Shown here: in pieces, positions 32,408-41,799 of the stretch
How positions within the stretch are numbered: the first letter of the stretch is position 1
Layout: each line of letters starts with the position of its first letter
Assembly (NCBI GenBank): GCA_029262695.1
Contig: JAJCYV010000003.1
Coordinates: 55,171-119,170, forward strand
Direction: 5' to 3'
From: Chloroflexota bacterium
Lineage (GTDB): Bacteria > Chloroflexota > Dehalococcoidia > SM23-28-2 > RBG-16-64-32
DNA: 64,000 bases
The notes under the pieces: generated by a model
Seen by the model: the letters and a program-made list of their open reading frames with translations, nothing else
Database searches by the model: none
What the model was told of the DNA's origin: nothing
Made by a program: the position numbers and the translations under genes

Positions 32408-33767
32408 GCGGGTCGAAGAGGCGCCGGCTGCCAAGCTGGAGCTGACTTCGACGGCGGCGCTACTCTTCGGGGCGAACGCGCTGCAATACGTGATCATCGG
32501 CGTCACCGGCGTCGTCCTGGCGCGCGGGCTGGGGCCCGGTGGGCGCGGCGTTTACGGGCTGATCAACGAAACGGCGCTAATGCTGGCGGCGTTCCCTGGC
32601 GTGGCGCTGGAGCTTGCCGGTATCTACATGATCGGACAGCGTCGCCATAGCCTGCAGACTGTCTTCTCGAACTCGTTTAGTTGGAGCCTTGCGATCTCGG
32701 TGATCTGCCTGCTGCTGATCCCCGTGGTCGTGCTCTCCGGTCAGACGTTCTTCGGAATGTCGATCGCAGAGACTTCGATCGCGCTCATGGGCGCAGCGAT
32801 GATGACAGTTGGCGATGGCTCACGTCAGTACCTGCTGCCGCTGAACCGGCCGCTGGCCTACACGGGACTGACGCTCGTTCCGCCGATCGTCCGCTTTACC
32901 GGAGTACTCATCGTCGTGCTGGCGGTGGGCCTGACGGTTGACCGGGCCGCCGCTATCTGGCTGATCTCGTTCGCGGCGCTACTGCTGTTCACGATGACGG
33001 TCATGAGCCGCCATGTACACTTCCGGCCGAGCCTGAACTGGAAGGCGCTGAAGGCACAGGTGTCGTTCGGCAGCCGGACCCACTTCGGCTGGATTCTGCA
33101 AGCGCTGAATCATCGCCTCGATGTCTTCATGATCGCCGCCATGGTCGGCACGGGCGGCGTCGGCCACTACCTGGTCGGCGTGAACCTGGCGGAGCTGACG
33201 TGGTGGGTGCCGCTGGCGCTGGGGACCGCGCTCTTCCCGAAGGCCTCGGCGATGGACTCCGAGAGCAACTTCCAGATGTCGGCGGTGGCTTGCCGCCGGA
33301 CGCTCGTCGTAACGATGCTGGCGGGCCTCGGCCTGCTCATCGTCGCACCGACAGCGATCCCGCTCGTCTACGGGGGGGAATTCGTGCCGAGCGTGACGGT
33401 GTTCCTGATCCTCCTGCCTTCCGGGCTCTTCTACACCGTCCACAAGGTGCTGGGCTCGTCACTCTCCGCGCACGGGATGCCACAGGCGACGCTGTTCGCC
33501 GGGCTGGTCTCGTTGCCGCTGACGGTGGGTCTGAACGTGCTGATGATCCCGCGCTGGGGGATCACGGGCGCGGCGATCGCATCCGACATCGCATACGCCG
33601 TGAACGCAGCGGTGGTCCTGGCGCTGTTTGTGAGCGCATCGAAGCTCTCGCTGCGGGAGATCCTGCTCTTCAACGGGTCGGATTTCAGGGCGGCGCGCCA
33701 CAACCTGCAGACGAAGCTGTTGGACCGCCTGCGCAAGGACGATAGCAGAACGGAGGAGGACCTCTAA
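32385..33767 (+). CDS. Wzx-like polysaccharide flippase
   Basis: 460-residue integral membrane protein with about 12 predicted helices, of the MOP (PST/MATE-like) superfamily, moving the lipid-linked repeat unit across the membrane. N-terminal LFGANALQYVIIGVTGVVLARGLGPGGRGVYGLI is typical of the family. Start GTG is supported by AAGGAGA 7 bases upstream even though it overlaps the epimerase by 23 bases. With the ligase/polymerase and chain-length genes it indicates a Wzx/Wzy-dependent pathway rather than an ABC exporter. Confidence 0.87.
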   Translation: MTVSAVAERVEEAPAAKLELTSTAALLFGANALQYVIIGVTGVVLARGLGPGGRGVYGLINETALMLAAFPGVALELAGIYMIGQRRHSLQTVFSNSFSWSLAISVICLLLIPVVVLSGQTFFGMSIAETSIALMGAAMMTVGDGSRQYLLPLNRPLAYTGLTLVPPIVRFTGVLIVVLAVGLTVDRAAAIWLISFAALLLFTMTVMSRHVHFRPSLNWKALKAQVSFGSRTHFGWILQALNHRLDVFMIAAMVGTGGVGHYLVGVNLAELTWWVPLALGTALFPKASAMDSESNFQMSAVACRRTLVVTMLAGLGLLIVAPTAIPLVYGGEFVPSVTVFLILLPSGLFYTVHKVLGSSLSAHGMPQATLFAGLVSLPLTVGLNVLMIPRWGITGAAIASDIAYAVNAAVVLALFVSASKLSLREILLFNGSDFRAARHNLQTKLLDRLRKDDSRTEEDL

Positions 33768-34738
33768 TGACGAAAGTTACCGTGGCCATCGCTTCCTACA
33801 ACATGGCGAACTATCTGCCGGCAGCGATCGACTCTGCGCTGGCGCAGGACCACGACGATGTCGAGATCGTGGTCGTCGACGATGGTTCGACCGACGACAC
33901 GCGCGAGGTCGTGAGCCGCTACGGGCGCAAGGTGCGCTACGAATACCAGGAGAACGCCGGAGTTGCGAACGCGTGCAACCGCGCGCTGGAGCTGGCGAAG
34001 GGTGAATACGTGCACTTCCTCGACGCCGACGACATCCTCACGCCGATCACCGTTGACCGGCTGGCCGGCCTGCTGGACGAATCGCCGAGTGCCGGCCTTG
34101 CCTACGGCGACGCGCTGGTGATGGACGGCGGCAGCAAGGTTTACGGGACCCGCGTCGCGCCGGGGGCGTTCACCGGGCGCAGGCTGATCCCATCTGCGGA
34201 GGCGTTCAAGGAGCTGCTGCGGGGCTGCCACATCACGAAGAGCGCGGTGATGACTCGCAAGTCTGTCTTCGGCAAGGTTACGCCTTTCCGGCAGAAGGCA
34301 GCTCCCGGGGAAGACTGGGACATGTGGCTTCGTGTGGCGGCTGAGTACGACGTGGTGCATCTGCCGATCTCGGCCTGCTACTACCGCGTTCACGACGCGA
34401 GCGCCACGTCCACTTACACGGTGGAGCGTGTGATGCGCTCGCACCTCTACACGCTGGACACGATCTTCGGGAATCCGACGTTCCGGTATGCACACCTGCG
34501 CGACTACGCCTATGCGTGCCTCGACCGCACGATCGCGCGTGTCGCCGCGAGGGCGCGGGAGCGGCGCCGATTCGTCGGCGAGCTGCGAAACGCCCTCGTG
34601 CGGCAGCCCTCAATCGCGCTCGAAGGGGCGACCGTGGCGACCGTCCTCGAAGGGTTGAAGACGATTGTGCCGGCGCCGGTGATCAGGGCCGGGAAGCGAC
34701 TGCGGGGCGGCATCGCGACGAGGATGGTCTCGCTATGA
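33767..34738 (+). CDS. Family 2 glycosyltransferase
   Basis: 323 residues, inverting GT-A fold. VTVAIASYNMANYLPAAIDSALAQ, EIVVVDDGSTDDT, the DxD metal motif in HFLDADDILTP (about 83-93), and the acceptor/catalytic block GEDWDMWLRVA (about 181-191). A C-terminal basic amphipathic region probably sits at the membrane. It adds one sugar of the repeat unit; donor and linkage unknown. TAATG junction with the flippase and ATGA overlap with the next GT2 gene, to which it is clearly related. Confidence 0.92.
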   Translation: MTKVTVAIASYNMANYLPAAIDSALAQDHDDVEIVVVDDGSTDDTREVVSRYGRKVRYEYQENAGVANACNRALELAKGEYVHFLDADDILTPITVDRLAGLLDESPSAGLAYGDALVMDGGSKVYGTRVAPGAFTGRRLIPSAEAFKELLRGCHITKSAVMTRKSVFGKVTPFRQKAAPGEDWDMWLRVAAEYDVVHLPISACYYRVHDASATSTYTVERVMRSHLYTLDTIFGNPTFRYAHLRDYAYACLDRTIARVAARARERRRFVGELRNALVRQPSIALEGATVATVLEGLKTIVPAPVIRAGKRLRGGIATRMVSL

Positions 34739-35736
34739 GCACGCCGAAGGTGAGCGTGGTCATTCCCACGTACAACCGGGCGCACCTGATCGGCGAGACG
34801 CTTGAGAGCGTGCTGGCCCAGACTTTCGGTGACTACGAGATCGTGGTCGTCGACGACGGGTCGACCGATGACACACGTTCGGTCGTGACGAGAATCGCGC
34901 CTCAGGCGCGTTACATCTACCAGGAAAACACGGGCATCCCCGAGGTGCTGAACGTCTGCCTGCGCGAGGCGCGCGGTGAGTACATCCAGCATCTGGGATC
35001 GGATGACGTGCTGGTGGAAGACACGCTGGCCCGCTCGGTGGCGCTCCTGGACGCGCACCCGGACGTGGCGATGGTGCACGGCGCCGCCTGGCTCATCGAC
35101 GAGGCGAGTGAGCGCCTGTCCATCTCGCGGCCGGGCTTCGCGACGGGCGATTACATCCGCTCGGGGCGCGAGGAGATCCGCGACCTGCTCTTCTCCAACC
35201 ACATCGTCGCGCCAACGGTGATGGCGCGTCGCCAGGTGATGTTGGAGATGGGCATCTACGATGCCCGTTTCGGCCTGTACGAGGACTGGAACCTGTGGAC
35301 GCGAATCGCCAAGAAGCACGACATCGCCTACAGCCACGAGCCCCTGGTCAACTATCGCGTGCACGGCGGGCCGTCCGGGAGCATCTTCCACACGGCCTCT
35401 GCGCACGACATCGACCTCTACCGACGGATGCACCTGGACGATGTGCTCAACGATCCTTCGGTGCGCGACATCTACGCGGGCGTCAAGCGCAGGGCGCTGG
35501 CGCTGCACCATCTGGTCGTCGGTAAGCGCGCGTGCGAGACCGGCGAGATGTGGTACGCGAGGCGGTCAGCCGTAAGAGCCGCCTTCTCGCACCCCTCTGC
35601 CGCGGCGGCCGCTGCGCGTCTCTTCGCGCGGACTCTGGCGCCGGCGCCGCTTGTGAACTTCGTTCGCCGGCGTCGCGAGAAGCGCACGCAGAGGCCGGCG
35701 ACGTTCGGCACGACTTCGCAGAGGGCGCCGGAGTAG
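34735..35736 (+). CDS. Family 2 glycosyltransferase
   Basis: 333 residues from the ATG at 34735, which overlaps the previous stop (ATGA); the track start at 34516 is inside the upstream gene. VSVVIPTYNRAHLIGETLESVLAQ, EIVVVDDGSTDDT, the metal motif in QHLGSDDVLVED and YEDWNLWTRIA. Shares its layout with the previous GT2, suggesting duplication. The C-terminus is basic and probably membrane-associated. Adds a further sugar to the lipid-linked repeat unit. Confidence 0.92.
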   Translation: MSTPKVSVVIPTYNRAHLIGETLESVLAQTFGDYEIVVVDDGSTDDTRSVVTRIAPQARYIYQENTGIPEVLNVCLREARGEYIQHLGSDDVLVEDTLARSVALLDAHPDVAMVHGAAWLIDEASERLSISRPGFATGDYIRSGREEIRDLLFSNHIVAPTVMARRQVMLEMGIYDARFGLYEDWNLWTRIAKKHDIAYSHEPLVNYRVHGGPSGSIFHTASAHDIDLYRRMHLDDVLNDPSVRDIYAGVKRRALALHHLVVGKRACETGEMWYARRSAVRAAFSHPSAAAAAARLFARTLAPAPLVNFVRRRREKRTQRPATFGTTSQRAPE

Positions 35737-35738
35737 CG

Positions 35739-36296
35739 ATGGGAGTCCTGTCGTTCGCCGGCGACTTCCGCAACCGTTGGCTGCTGCGCTCGTTCGTGCG
35801 GCGCGGTCTGAAGCTGGGCCGCGACGTGCGCATCATGGGCAAGCCGGACTTCGGCAGCGAGCCGTACCTGATCACGATCGGCGATCATGTCACGGTCTCC
35901 ACGCACGTAGAGTTCGTCACGCATGACGGCGCGACGTGGGTCTTCCGCGACCGGCCGCAGTACCGGGGTCTGCAGCGCTTCGGGCCGATTGAGATCGGAA
36001 GCAACTGCTTTATCGGCACGCGCTCGGTCATCCTGCCGGGCGTGCGCATCGGCGACAACTGCGTCGTCGGCGCCGGGTCCGTCGTGACGCGCGAAGTGCC
36101 GGACAACACCGTCGTGGCGGGCGCACCGGCGCGCGTAATCTGCACCTACGACGAATACGTGGAACGCACGGCGCCGCGCTGTCGCTACTTCCCGCCGGAG
36201 GTGGCGGACGATCCGGACCGCCTGCGCGAGGCCCTGCTCTCAGCGCCGCTGGACACCGCTTCTGACGAAGTTGTTGGCGAGCGGGTGCGCCGGTGA
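35739..36296 (+). CDS. Left-handed beta-helix (hexapeptide) acyltransferase
   Basis: 185 residues from the ATG at 35739, with GGAG 5 bases upstream; the track start is internal to the previous gene. Hexapeptide repeats such as IGDHVTVST, IEIGSNCFIGTRSVILPGVRIGDNCVVGAGSVVTREV and NTVVAGAPARVI form the trimeric beta-helix of CysE/LacA/WbbJ-type transferases, usually O- or N-acetylating sugars from acetyl-CoA; the catalytic His is likely in FVTHDGATW. It could be the WbpD-like step after the aminotransferase or decorate the finished polymer. Confidence 0.9.
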   Translation: MGVLSFAGDFRNRWLLRSFVRRGLKLGRDVRIMGKPDFGSEPYLITIGDHVTVSTHVEFVTHDGATWVFRDRPQYRGLQRFGPIEIGSNCFIGTRSVILPGVRIGDNCVVGAGSVVTREVPDNTVVAGAPARVICTYDEYVERTAPRCRYFPPEVADDPDRLREALLSAPLDTASDEVVGERVRR

Positions 36297-37807
36297 GTTC
36301 ACCCGCAATCCCCCTGCCGTTCCCGCGGCTGCGGCTTCCCGACTGGGAAGTGCCATGGTACGCGCTGGCGCCGCTGCTGCTGATCCCGCTTCTCGGCGGG
36401 TCGCCGGGCGCCCTGAACAACATCCTCTTCGCCGTCGAGTTGCTCTTGCTGGTGGCGGGAACGCGCCGCGCCGTGTGGGTCCCGGCGGCGTTGATCGTCT
36501 CCGAGATGACGTCTTCGAACTACATGCACGAGATCGGCGGCCTGGAGATGAGCAACCGGCTGCTCCTGAGCTTCCTCTCATTCCTCGTTGTCATGCCGTA
36601 CCTCACGCGCCGGATTGAAGTTGGCACGCGCGGAGCCCTGACGATCGGCGTCGCCTGTGCATTCCTTCTGCTGACGACGTTCGTGAACATGGTGCTGGTG
36701 GACTATGGCGCGACGCTGGGGTTCCTGCGCTTCATCGCGACCGGCATCTTCCTGATGGTGCTGATCCCGATCGCGATCCGGGACAAGGACGACGTCCTGG
36801 ACCTGGGCAAGGTCTTGCTCGTCGTCGCCGGAGTAGCGGCGCTGGTAGCCGTCTTCCAGAGCGCGTCCGGCTCGCTGGGCACGCCGCTGTACGAGGTCAT
36901 CCCGCACGCCGGTGCCAGCGGCGATCTGGCGTCCTGGGAGAACCGGGCGCTGGCCCTCTCTGAGAACCCGGTCCTGGCCAGCAACGTGCAGATGATCGCC
37001 GGCCTCTTCGCCCTCGGCGTCGTGTTGCTGGCGCCGGTCTCGCCGCAGACGAAGCGGCTCGTCATGCTGGTCATCCTCCTCATGGCCGCGGCGTCGTACC
37101 TGACGTTCACGCGGTCGTGGGTGCTCTCCGCGGGCATCGCGCTGGTCGTGCTGGCCAGCTTCTATCGCGGGAAGTACTGGCGGGAGTTGCTCATCGTCGT
37201 CGTAATCGGCGCGGCTGCTTTCTGGTACGTGAGCGGCGCGCAGGAGACGCGATACACGCAGACGGCCGCCGACGACGACAGCGCGGCCGCGCGTCCCGTC
37301 CTCTGGGAGTTGAGCCTGAACGTAGCGACCGACAACCCCTGGTTCGGTATCGGCTACGACCAGTTCCGCGAGGTCTCACCGGGGTACACAGACACCGTCT
37401 CTGAGGCCGCTCTTGAACGGCAGCACGCCGGCGACGTGATCGGCCGGGAGAACCCTCATAACGACGTGCTGGACGTCTGGGTGTCCTGGGGCTTCTTCGC
37501 GCTGATGATCTACGTCGCGCTTGGGGTGGTGGTTGGCCTCAACTTCATCTACGTCTACCGCAACGCCGCGGACCAGGTGATCCGCGGCCTGGCGCTGGGT
37601 GGCCTGGCGGCGCTCGTCGCCTATGAGGCGAACTCCATGTTTCACAACTTCATCGAAAACTCGCTGGTCTTCTGGATCATCGCCGGGTTCTCGCTCGTGC
37701 TGCCGAAGGTGGACAGGCCTCCGGTCGTGACGGGCGGGCCGTTCGGCAGGCTGATGCGGAGCGGCCGGGACGTTGAGTGGAAAGAGTCTCAGAAGGCGCC
37801 CGGATGA
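36293..37807 (+). CDS. O-antigen ligase/polymerase-like membrane protein
   Basis: 504 residues with about 11-12 predicted helices. The Wzy_C/WaaL family is indicated by the periplasmic loop between the later helices (about 315-400) holding WFGIGYDQFREVSPGY and GRENPHNDVLDVWVSWGFFALMIY, where the His-Asn after Arg-Glu-Asn-Pro matches the conserved ligase/polymerase motif. It should polymerise repeat units on the outer face of the membrane or ligate the chain. GTGA overlap with the previous gene, ATGA with the next. Confidence 0.85.
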   Translation: MSSPAIPLPFPRLRLPDWEVPWYALAPLLLIPLLGGSPGALNNILFAVELLLLVAGTRRAVWVPAALIVSEMTSSNYMHEIGGLEMSNRLLLSFLSFLVVMPYLTRRIEVGTRGALTIGVACAFLLLTTFVNMVLVDYGATLGFLRFIATGIFLMVLIPIAIRDKDDVLDLGKVLLVVAGVAALVAVFQSASGSLGTPLYEVIPHAGASGDLASWENRALALSENPVLASNVQMIAGLFALGVVLLAPVSPQTKRLVMLVILLMAAASYLTFTRSWVLSAGIALVVLASFYRGKYWRELLIVVVIGAAAFWYVSGAQETRYTQTAADDDSAAARPVLWELSLNVATDNPWFGIGYDQFREVSPGYTDTVSEAALERQHAGDVIGRENPHNDVLDVWVSWGFFALMIYVALGVVVGLNFIYVYRNAADQVIRGLALGGLAALVAYEANSMFHNFIENSLVFWIIAGFSLVLPKVDRPPVVTGGPFGRLMRSGRDVEWKESQKAPG

Positions 37808-38994
37808 TGCGGAGGAAGCTCAACGTCTGCCTGCTCGTCAACGACCTGCGCTACGGCGGCGCCGAGCGTCAACTCGTCGAGCTGGCGCGCGGCCTGGACA
37901 AGGACCGTTTCAACCCGCTTGTAGTGACGCTCTACCCGGGCGAGCCGCTGGAGCGCGATCTGCGGCACGATTCGGGCGTCGAGCTGATCTCGCTGGAGCG
38001 CAAGGGGAAGTGGGACTTCGGTGCGCTGCGGCGGCTGTCGCGGTTGCTGCGGGACAAGGACGTGCACATCATCCAGCCTTTCCTGACGCCGGCGGCGGCG
38101 TTCGGCCTGAGCGCGGCGATCATGGCGCGAACGCCGGTCAAGATCGCGACCGAGCGCTGTGGCGTGCGCCTGAACACGAGCGTTGGCAACAAGCTCTACC
38201 GCTTCGTGGAGGACCGCCTGACGCGCTTCGCCGACGCCGTGGTGCCGAACAGCGAGGCCGGCCGCGACTACGTGCTCTCGCGCGGCATCGATGAGGAGAA
38301 GGTGCGCGTGATCTACAACGGGGTCGCGCCGGAACGCACGACGTGCATGCCGGACGACCGGGCTGCCGTGCGCGCATCGTTTGGCATCCGGGCGGACGAG
38401 CCGGTCGTCGGCATCGTTGCCAGCCTGACGCCGGCGAAGGACCACGAGACGTTCCTGGAGGCTGCCTCGATCATCCGGACGCACGTGCCGAGCACGCGCT
38501 TCCTGATCGTCGGCGACGGCCCGCTGCGACCGCAGCTGGAGGCGCGAGCGCAAGAGCTCGGCCTGCGTGATGCGGCCGTCTTCGCCGGGCACCGGGCGCA
38601 GATCGCACCTTTCATCGGGACGATGGACGCCGCCGTCCTCTCGTCCTGCGACCACGAGGGCTGCTCGAACTTCTTGCTCGAAGCGATGGGGCTTTCCCGG
38701 CCGATCGTGGCGACCGATATCGGCGGCAACCGCGAGCTGTTTGCCTCTGGCGAGGCGGGACTGTTCGTGGAAGCCGGAGACGCTACGGCGATGGCTTCGG
38801 CGACGCTGCGCATACTGACCGCGCCGCAGGTGGCGGACGAGTTCGGGAGCCGCGGCCGCAGCGTTTTCGAGCGGCGCTTCACGCTGCCGACGATGATCAA
38901 GGCCTACGAGGATCTGTACACGGAACTGTGGGCGGCGAGGACGGACCGCGCCAGGACGGGCGATGAGCCGGTGGCGGCAGAGGAGTGGCGATGA
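37804..38994 (+). CDS. Family 4 glycosyltransferase
   Basis: 396 residues from the ATG at 37804, overlapping the previous stop. GT-B fold: N-terminal LNVCLLVNDLRYGGAERQLVELARGL; VVPNSEAGRDYV and VIYNGV; C-terminal nucleotide-sugar site with VGIVASLTPAKDHETFLEAA, RFLIVGDGPLRPQLE, and the retaining E-x7-E motif in SCDHEGCSNFLLEAMGLSRPIVATDIGGNRE. Cytosolic, membrane-associated. Adds a sugar to the repeat unit; the donor is unknown. Confidence 0.92.
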   Translation: MMRRKLNVCLLVNDLRYGGAERQLVELARGLDKDRFNPLVVTLYPGEPLERDLRHDSGVELISLERKGKWDFGALRRLSRLLRDKDVHIIQPFLTPAAAFGLSAAIMARTPVKIATERCGVRLNTSVGNKLYRFVEDRLTRFADAVVPNSEAGRDYVLSRGIDEEKVRVIYNGVAPERTTCMPDDRAAVRASFGIRADEPVVGIVASLTPAKDHETFLEAASIIRTHVPSTRFLIVGDGPLRPQLEARAQELGLRDAAVFAGHRAQIAPFIGTMDAAVLSSCDHEGCSNFLLEAMGLSRPIVATDIGGNRELFASGEAGLFVEAGDATAMASATLRILTAPQVADEFGSRGRSVFERRFTLPTMIKAYEDLYTELWAARTDRARTGDEPVAAEEWR

Positions 38995-40061
38995 GGCCGA
39001 TCCGGCGCGTCACCGTCGTCTCGGAAAACATGGGCGGCGTCCTGGACGAGGGCATACGAAAGTTCGCGACGGGGTTGCTCGATGGCCTCCGCGTCCACGT
39101 TGAGGCGTCCGGAGTGGCGACCAGCGGGGGCGAATCGTCGCACCCGCTGGTGAAGAGCGTTTCGGGCAACAAGCTGTACACGGGCCGCCCGCTGCGCAGA
39201 GAGATCGAATCGCTGCGGCCGGAGCTGGTGGTCTACGTGCCCTCGGCTTCGGCGACGGCGTTCAGCTTCTGGCGCGCACGGATGCTCAAGCGTTATGCGC
39301 CGGGTGGGCAGGTGGCGCTGGTGGCCACGCAGCCGCGGTATCACACGGCGCTGGGCCGGCTGGCGGCGAGCGAGATGGCGCCGGACAAGGTCTTCGCGCA
39401 GTCACGTGAGACGATCCGCTACCTGGAGTGGCTGGGGATGACGGCGCAGTTCCTGCCAGGCGGCGTCGACCTGCAGCGCTTCTGCCCGGTCACAGCGGAG
39501 CGGAAAGCGGCGCTGCGAGAGGGGCTCGGTCTGCCGCAGGACGCCTACCTCGTACTGCACGTGGGACACCTGCAGCCGGGGCGCAACGTTGAGCTGCTGA
39601 CGCGCCTCGGCGATGTCGGAACGCCCGTCGTCGTGGCCGGAAAGAGCATGGGGCAGGACAAGGCGCTTCGGCAACGGTTGACCGAGTCGGGCGTCATCTT
39701 AATAGACAGATACCTGCGCGACGTAGAGATCGCCTACCAGGCGTGCGACGCGTACCTATTTCCCGTACGAGAGGAAGACTCGGCGATGGACTTTCCACTC
39801 AGCGTGCTCGAAGCGATGGCCTGCAACCTGCCGGTTGTGGCGCACCCATACGGCGGTCTGCCGATGGCGCTTGAGCCCGGCGAGGGGCTGGTCTTCGTCG
39901 AAAGCGACGAAGCGATGCTGAACGCGATCGAGACCGTGAAGCGGATCCCTGTCGCCACACGCAAGAAGGCCGAGCCGTACGCCTGGGAGCACGTGGCCGG
40001 CCGCTTACTCGAGACTATGCAAGGAGCAGGTGATGCAGAGGCTTACGTCCGCGCCGTCTGA
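38991..40061 (+). CDS. Family 4 glycosyltransferase
   Basis: 356 residues from the ATG at 38991 (ATGA overlap; GAGGAG upstream). Less typical N-terminus (VTVVSENMGGVLDEGIRKFATGLLDGLRV). Donor-binding half includes YLVLHVGHLQPGRNVELLTRLG, PVVVAGKSMGQD and FPVREEDSAMDFPLSVLEAMACNLPVVAHPYGGLP, the last carrying the E-x7-E-like site. GT4 assignment rests on this C-terminal half. The end overlaps the next gene by 29 bases. Confidence 0.85.
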   Translation: MRPIRRVTVVSENMGGVLDEGIRKFATGLLDGLRVHVEASGVATSGGESSHPLVKSVSGNKLYTGRPLRREIESLRPELVVYVPSASATAFSFWRARMLKRYAPGGQVALVATQPRYHTALGRLAASEMAPDKVFAQSRETIRYLEWLGMTAQFLPGGVDLQRFCPVTAERKAALREGLGLPQDAYLVLHVGHLQPGRNVELLTRLGDVGTPVVVAGKSMGQDKALRQRLTESGVILIDRYLRDVEIAYQACDAYLFPVREEDSAMDFPLSVLEAMACNLPVVAHPYGGLPMALEPGEGLVFVESDEAMLNAIETVKRIPVATRKKAEPYAWEHVAGRLLETMQGAGDAEAYVRAV

Positions 40062-41799
40062 CGAGGCGCCCCGGATGCTGGACGAGCTGGTCGCGCCGTT
40101 CGCTCACGGCGAACGTGCGGTCGCGGGGCTGGTAGCGCGTCTGCGGCGGAACAAGTATCCGCTGCTGGCGCTGGACGCTGCGGCCAAGGACCATCCGCTG
40201 CTTTCGGGGTCCGAGACCTGGCGCGCGGAGCTGGCAGCAGACCGTGCGGAGCTTCAGGCGCAGCGGCGCGAGTACGTCGCCGTCAAACGCGCCTGGTCCG
40301 AGGCGGGAATCCCGTGCGTGATGTTCAAGTCCGCTGGGGAGTATCCGGCGTTCCCGTACACGAGCGACAACCTGGACATCCTTGTCCCACGCAACCGGCT
40401 GGACGACGCGCGGCGCATCCTCGTCGAGCTTGGCTACGTCTGGCTGCACAACATCGACGAGACGCAGAAGTTTCTCTTCCGTAAGTTTCACGCCGGCCGG
40501 TCAGTCTCGGCGATCCACGTGCATACGTGGGTAGGCTGGGACGTGGAGTTCCACGAGGACGCGATCTGGGACGGCGTGCGCCAGTCTGGCGACGACGCCG
40601 ACGTGATGGTGCCTTCGGCCGAGGACGCGGTGCTGGTCAACGTCTCTCACGCGCTCTACGAGAACAAGGAGATCCGTTTGTACGACCTGGAGAAGGTGCG
40701 CAGCCAGTGGGGCGGCGGCCTGCACTGGGAGTACGTCGAGGGCGTGGCGCGGCGGCGCGGCTGGCTGGACGGCCTCTATTTCGGCCTGCTGGTCTGCGCA
40801 AAACTGGAGCGGGCGATCTACGGCTACAACACGGTACCGTCGAACGTGCGGCGGCGCTGGCACGAGGGGTTGAAGCGATATCCGCTGCAGTGGCGCTACT
40901 GGCGCAAGGTGCGCAAGCAGGAGTTCGATCTGCCCTTCCCCGTCTCCTTCGCCATGAGCAAGGTGCTCTACTACAAGAAGATCCTGCGCGACTCACACGA
41001 CGACGTCGGCCGGCGCCTCACCAATCTGGTTCACACGCTGGCCTGGGGTATCAAACAGAAGTCTGGGCTGCGGCCGCAGCGGGGCATGCTGATCTCGATC
41101 AGCGGCACCGACGGCGCGGGCAAGACGGCACAGGCACAGGCGCTCAGCGAAGCGCTGACGACGTCAGAGGCTTACAACAACGTGGTCTGGAGCCGCATCG
41201 GCACGACGCCGCTGTACCGGCGCGCGAGCCGAACGGCGCAGCAGACGACGGGCGCCTCGAAGAAGAGCCTTCCGGCGGCCGAAAAGACGCCCGGCGTCCT
41301 GCGGCGAGCCTTGCGCTTTGCCTGGGCGACGGCCAACGCGCTGGACCTGGCGCTGACGTACCAGTGGCGGGTGCGGTTGCCACTGATGACGGGCCGCGTG
41401 GTGGTCTGCGACCGCTACACCTACGACGCGGCGGTCGAGATCGCCGAGCGTCTCGGCCCGTCCGCTCTGGGCGGGCTGCCGGTGAAGCTGCTGTACGCGC
41501 TTTCGCCGCGGCCGCGCTTCGGCTACCTGCTGGACGCACCGGCCGATGTCGCGGCGGAACGCTCGCTCGACCCGGAGGACGCCGGCCAACTGGCGGCGCA
41601 GCGCGAGCTGTACCGCGAAGTCGCGGAGGAACGCGGACTGCGCATCGTCGACGCGTCTGGGGAACTGGCTGAGGCGTCCGACGTCATCGTGGGTGAGGTG
41701 CTAACGGAGTTCCAGGACACCCACAGGACGGTCGTGAATGGGCTGCTGCTCTCAAACCCGGACCAGCTGATTCGCGCAAAGAGGGAGGCGACGGGATGA
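40033..41799 (+). CDS. Nucleotidyltransferase-like and thymidylate-kinase-like fusion protein
   Basis: 588 residues from the ATG at 40033 (AAGGAG 6 bases upstream), overlapping the preceding gene by 29 bases. N-terminal half (about 1-300) resembles the NTP_transf_5 group: GIPCVMFKSAGEYPAF, then DNLDILVPRNRLDDARRILVELGY with acidic metal residues. C-terminal half (about 345-560) is a P-loop kinase close to dTMP kinase: Walker A ISGTDGAGKTAQAQALSEAL, VVCDRYTYDAAVE, and lid-like DAPADVAAERSLDPEDAG. Both parts occur in polysaccharide clusters, but their role is unknown; modification or phosphorylation of a sugar or lipid carrier is a guess. The fusion is notable. Confidence 0.78.
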   Translation: MQRLTSAPSDEAPRMLDELVAPFAHGERAVAGLVARLRRNKYPLLALDAAAKDHPLLSGSETWRAELAADRAELQAQRREYVAVKRAWSEAGIPCVMFKSAGEYPAFPYTSDNLDILVPRNRLDDARRILVELGYVWLHNIDETQKFLFRKFHAGRSVSAIHVHTWVGWDVEFHEDAIWDGVRQSGDDADVMVPSAEDAVLVNVSHALYENKEIRLYDLEKVRSQWGGGLHWEYVEGVARRRGWLDGLYFGLLVCAKLERAIYGYNTVPSNVRRRWHEGLKRYPLQWRYWRKVRKQEFDLPFPVSFAMSKVLYYKKILRDSHDDVGRRLTNLVHTLAWGIKQKSGLRPQRGMLISISGTDGAGKTAQAQALSEALTTSEAYNNVVWSRIGTTPLYRRASRTAQQTTGASKKSLPAAEKTPGVLRRALRFAWATANALDLALTYQWRVRLPLMTGRVVVCDRYTYDAAVEIAERLGPSALGGLPVKLLYALSPRPRFGYLLDAPADVAAERSLDPEDAGQLAAQRELYREVAEERGLRIVDASGELAEASDVIVGEVLTEFQDTHRTVVNGLLLSNPDQLIRAKREATG

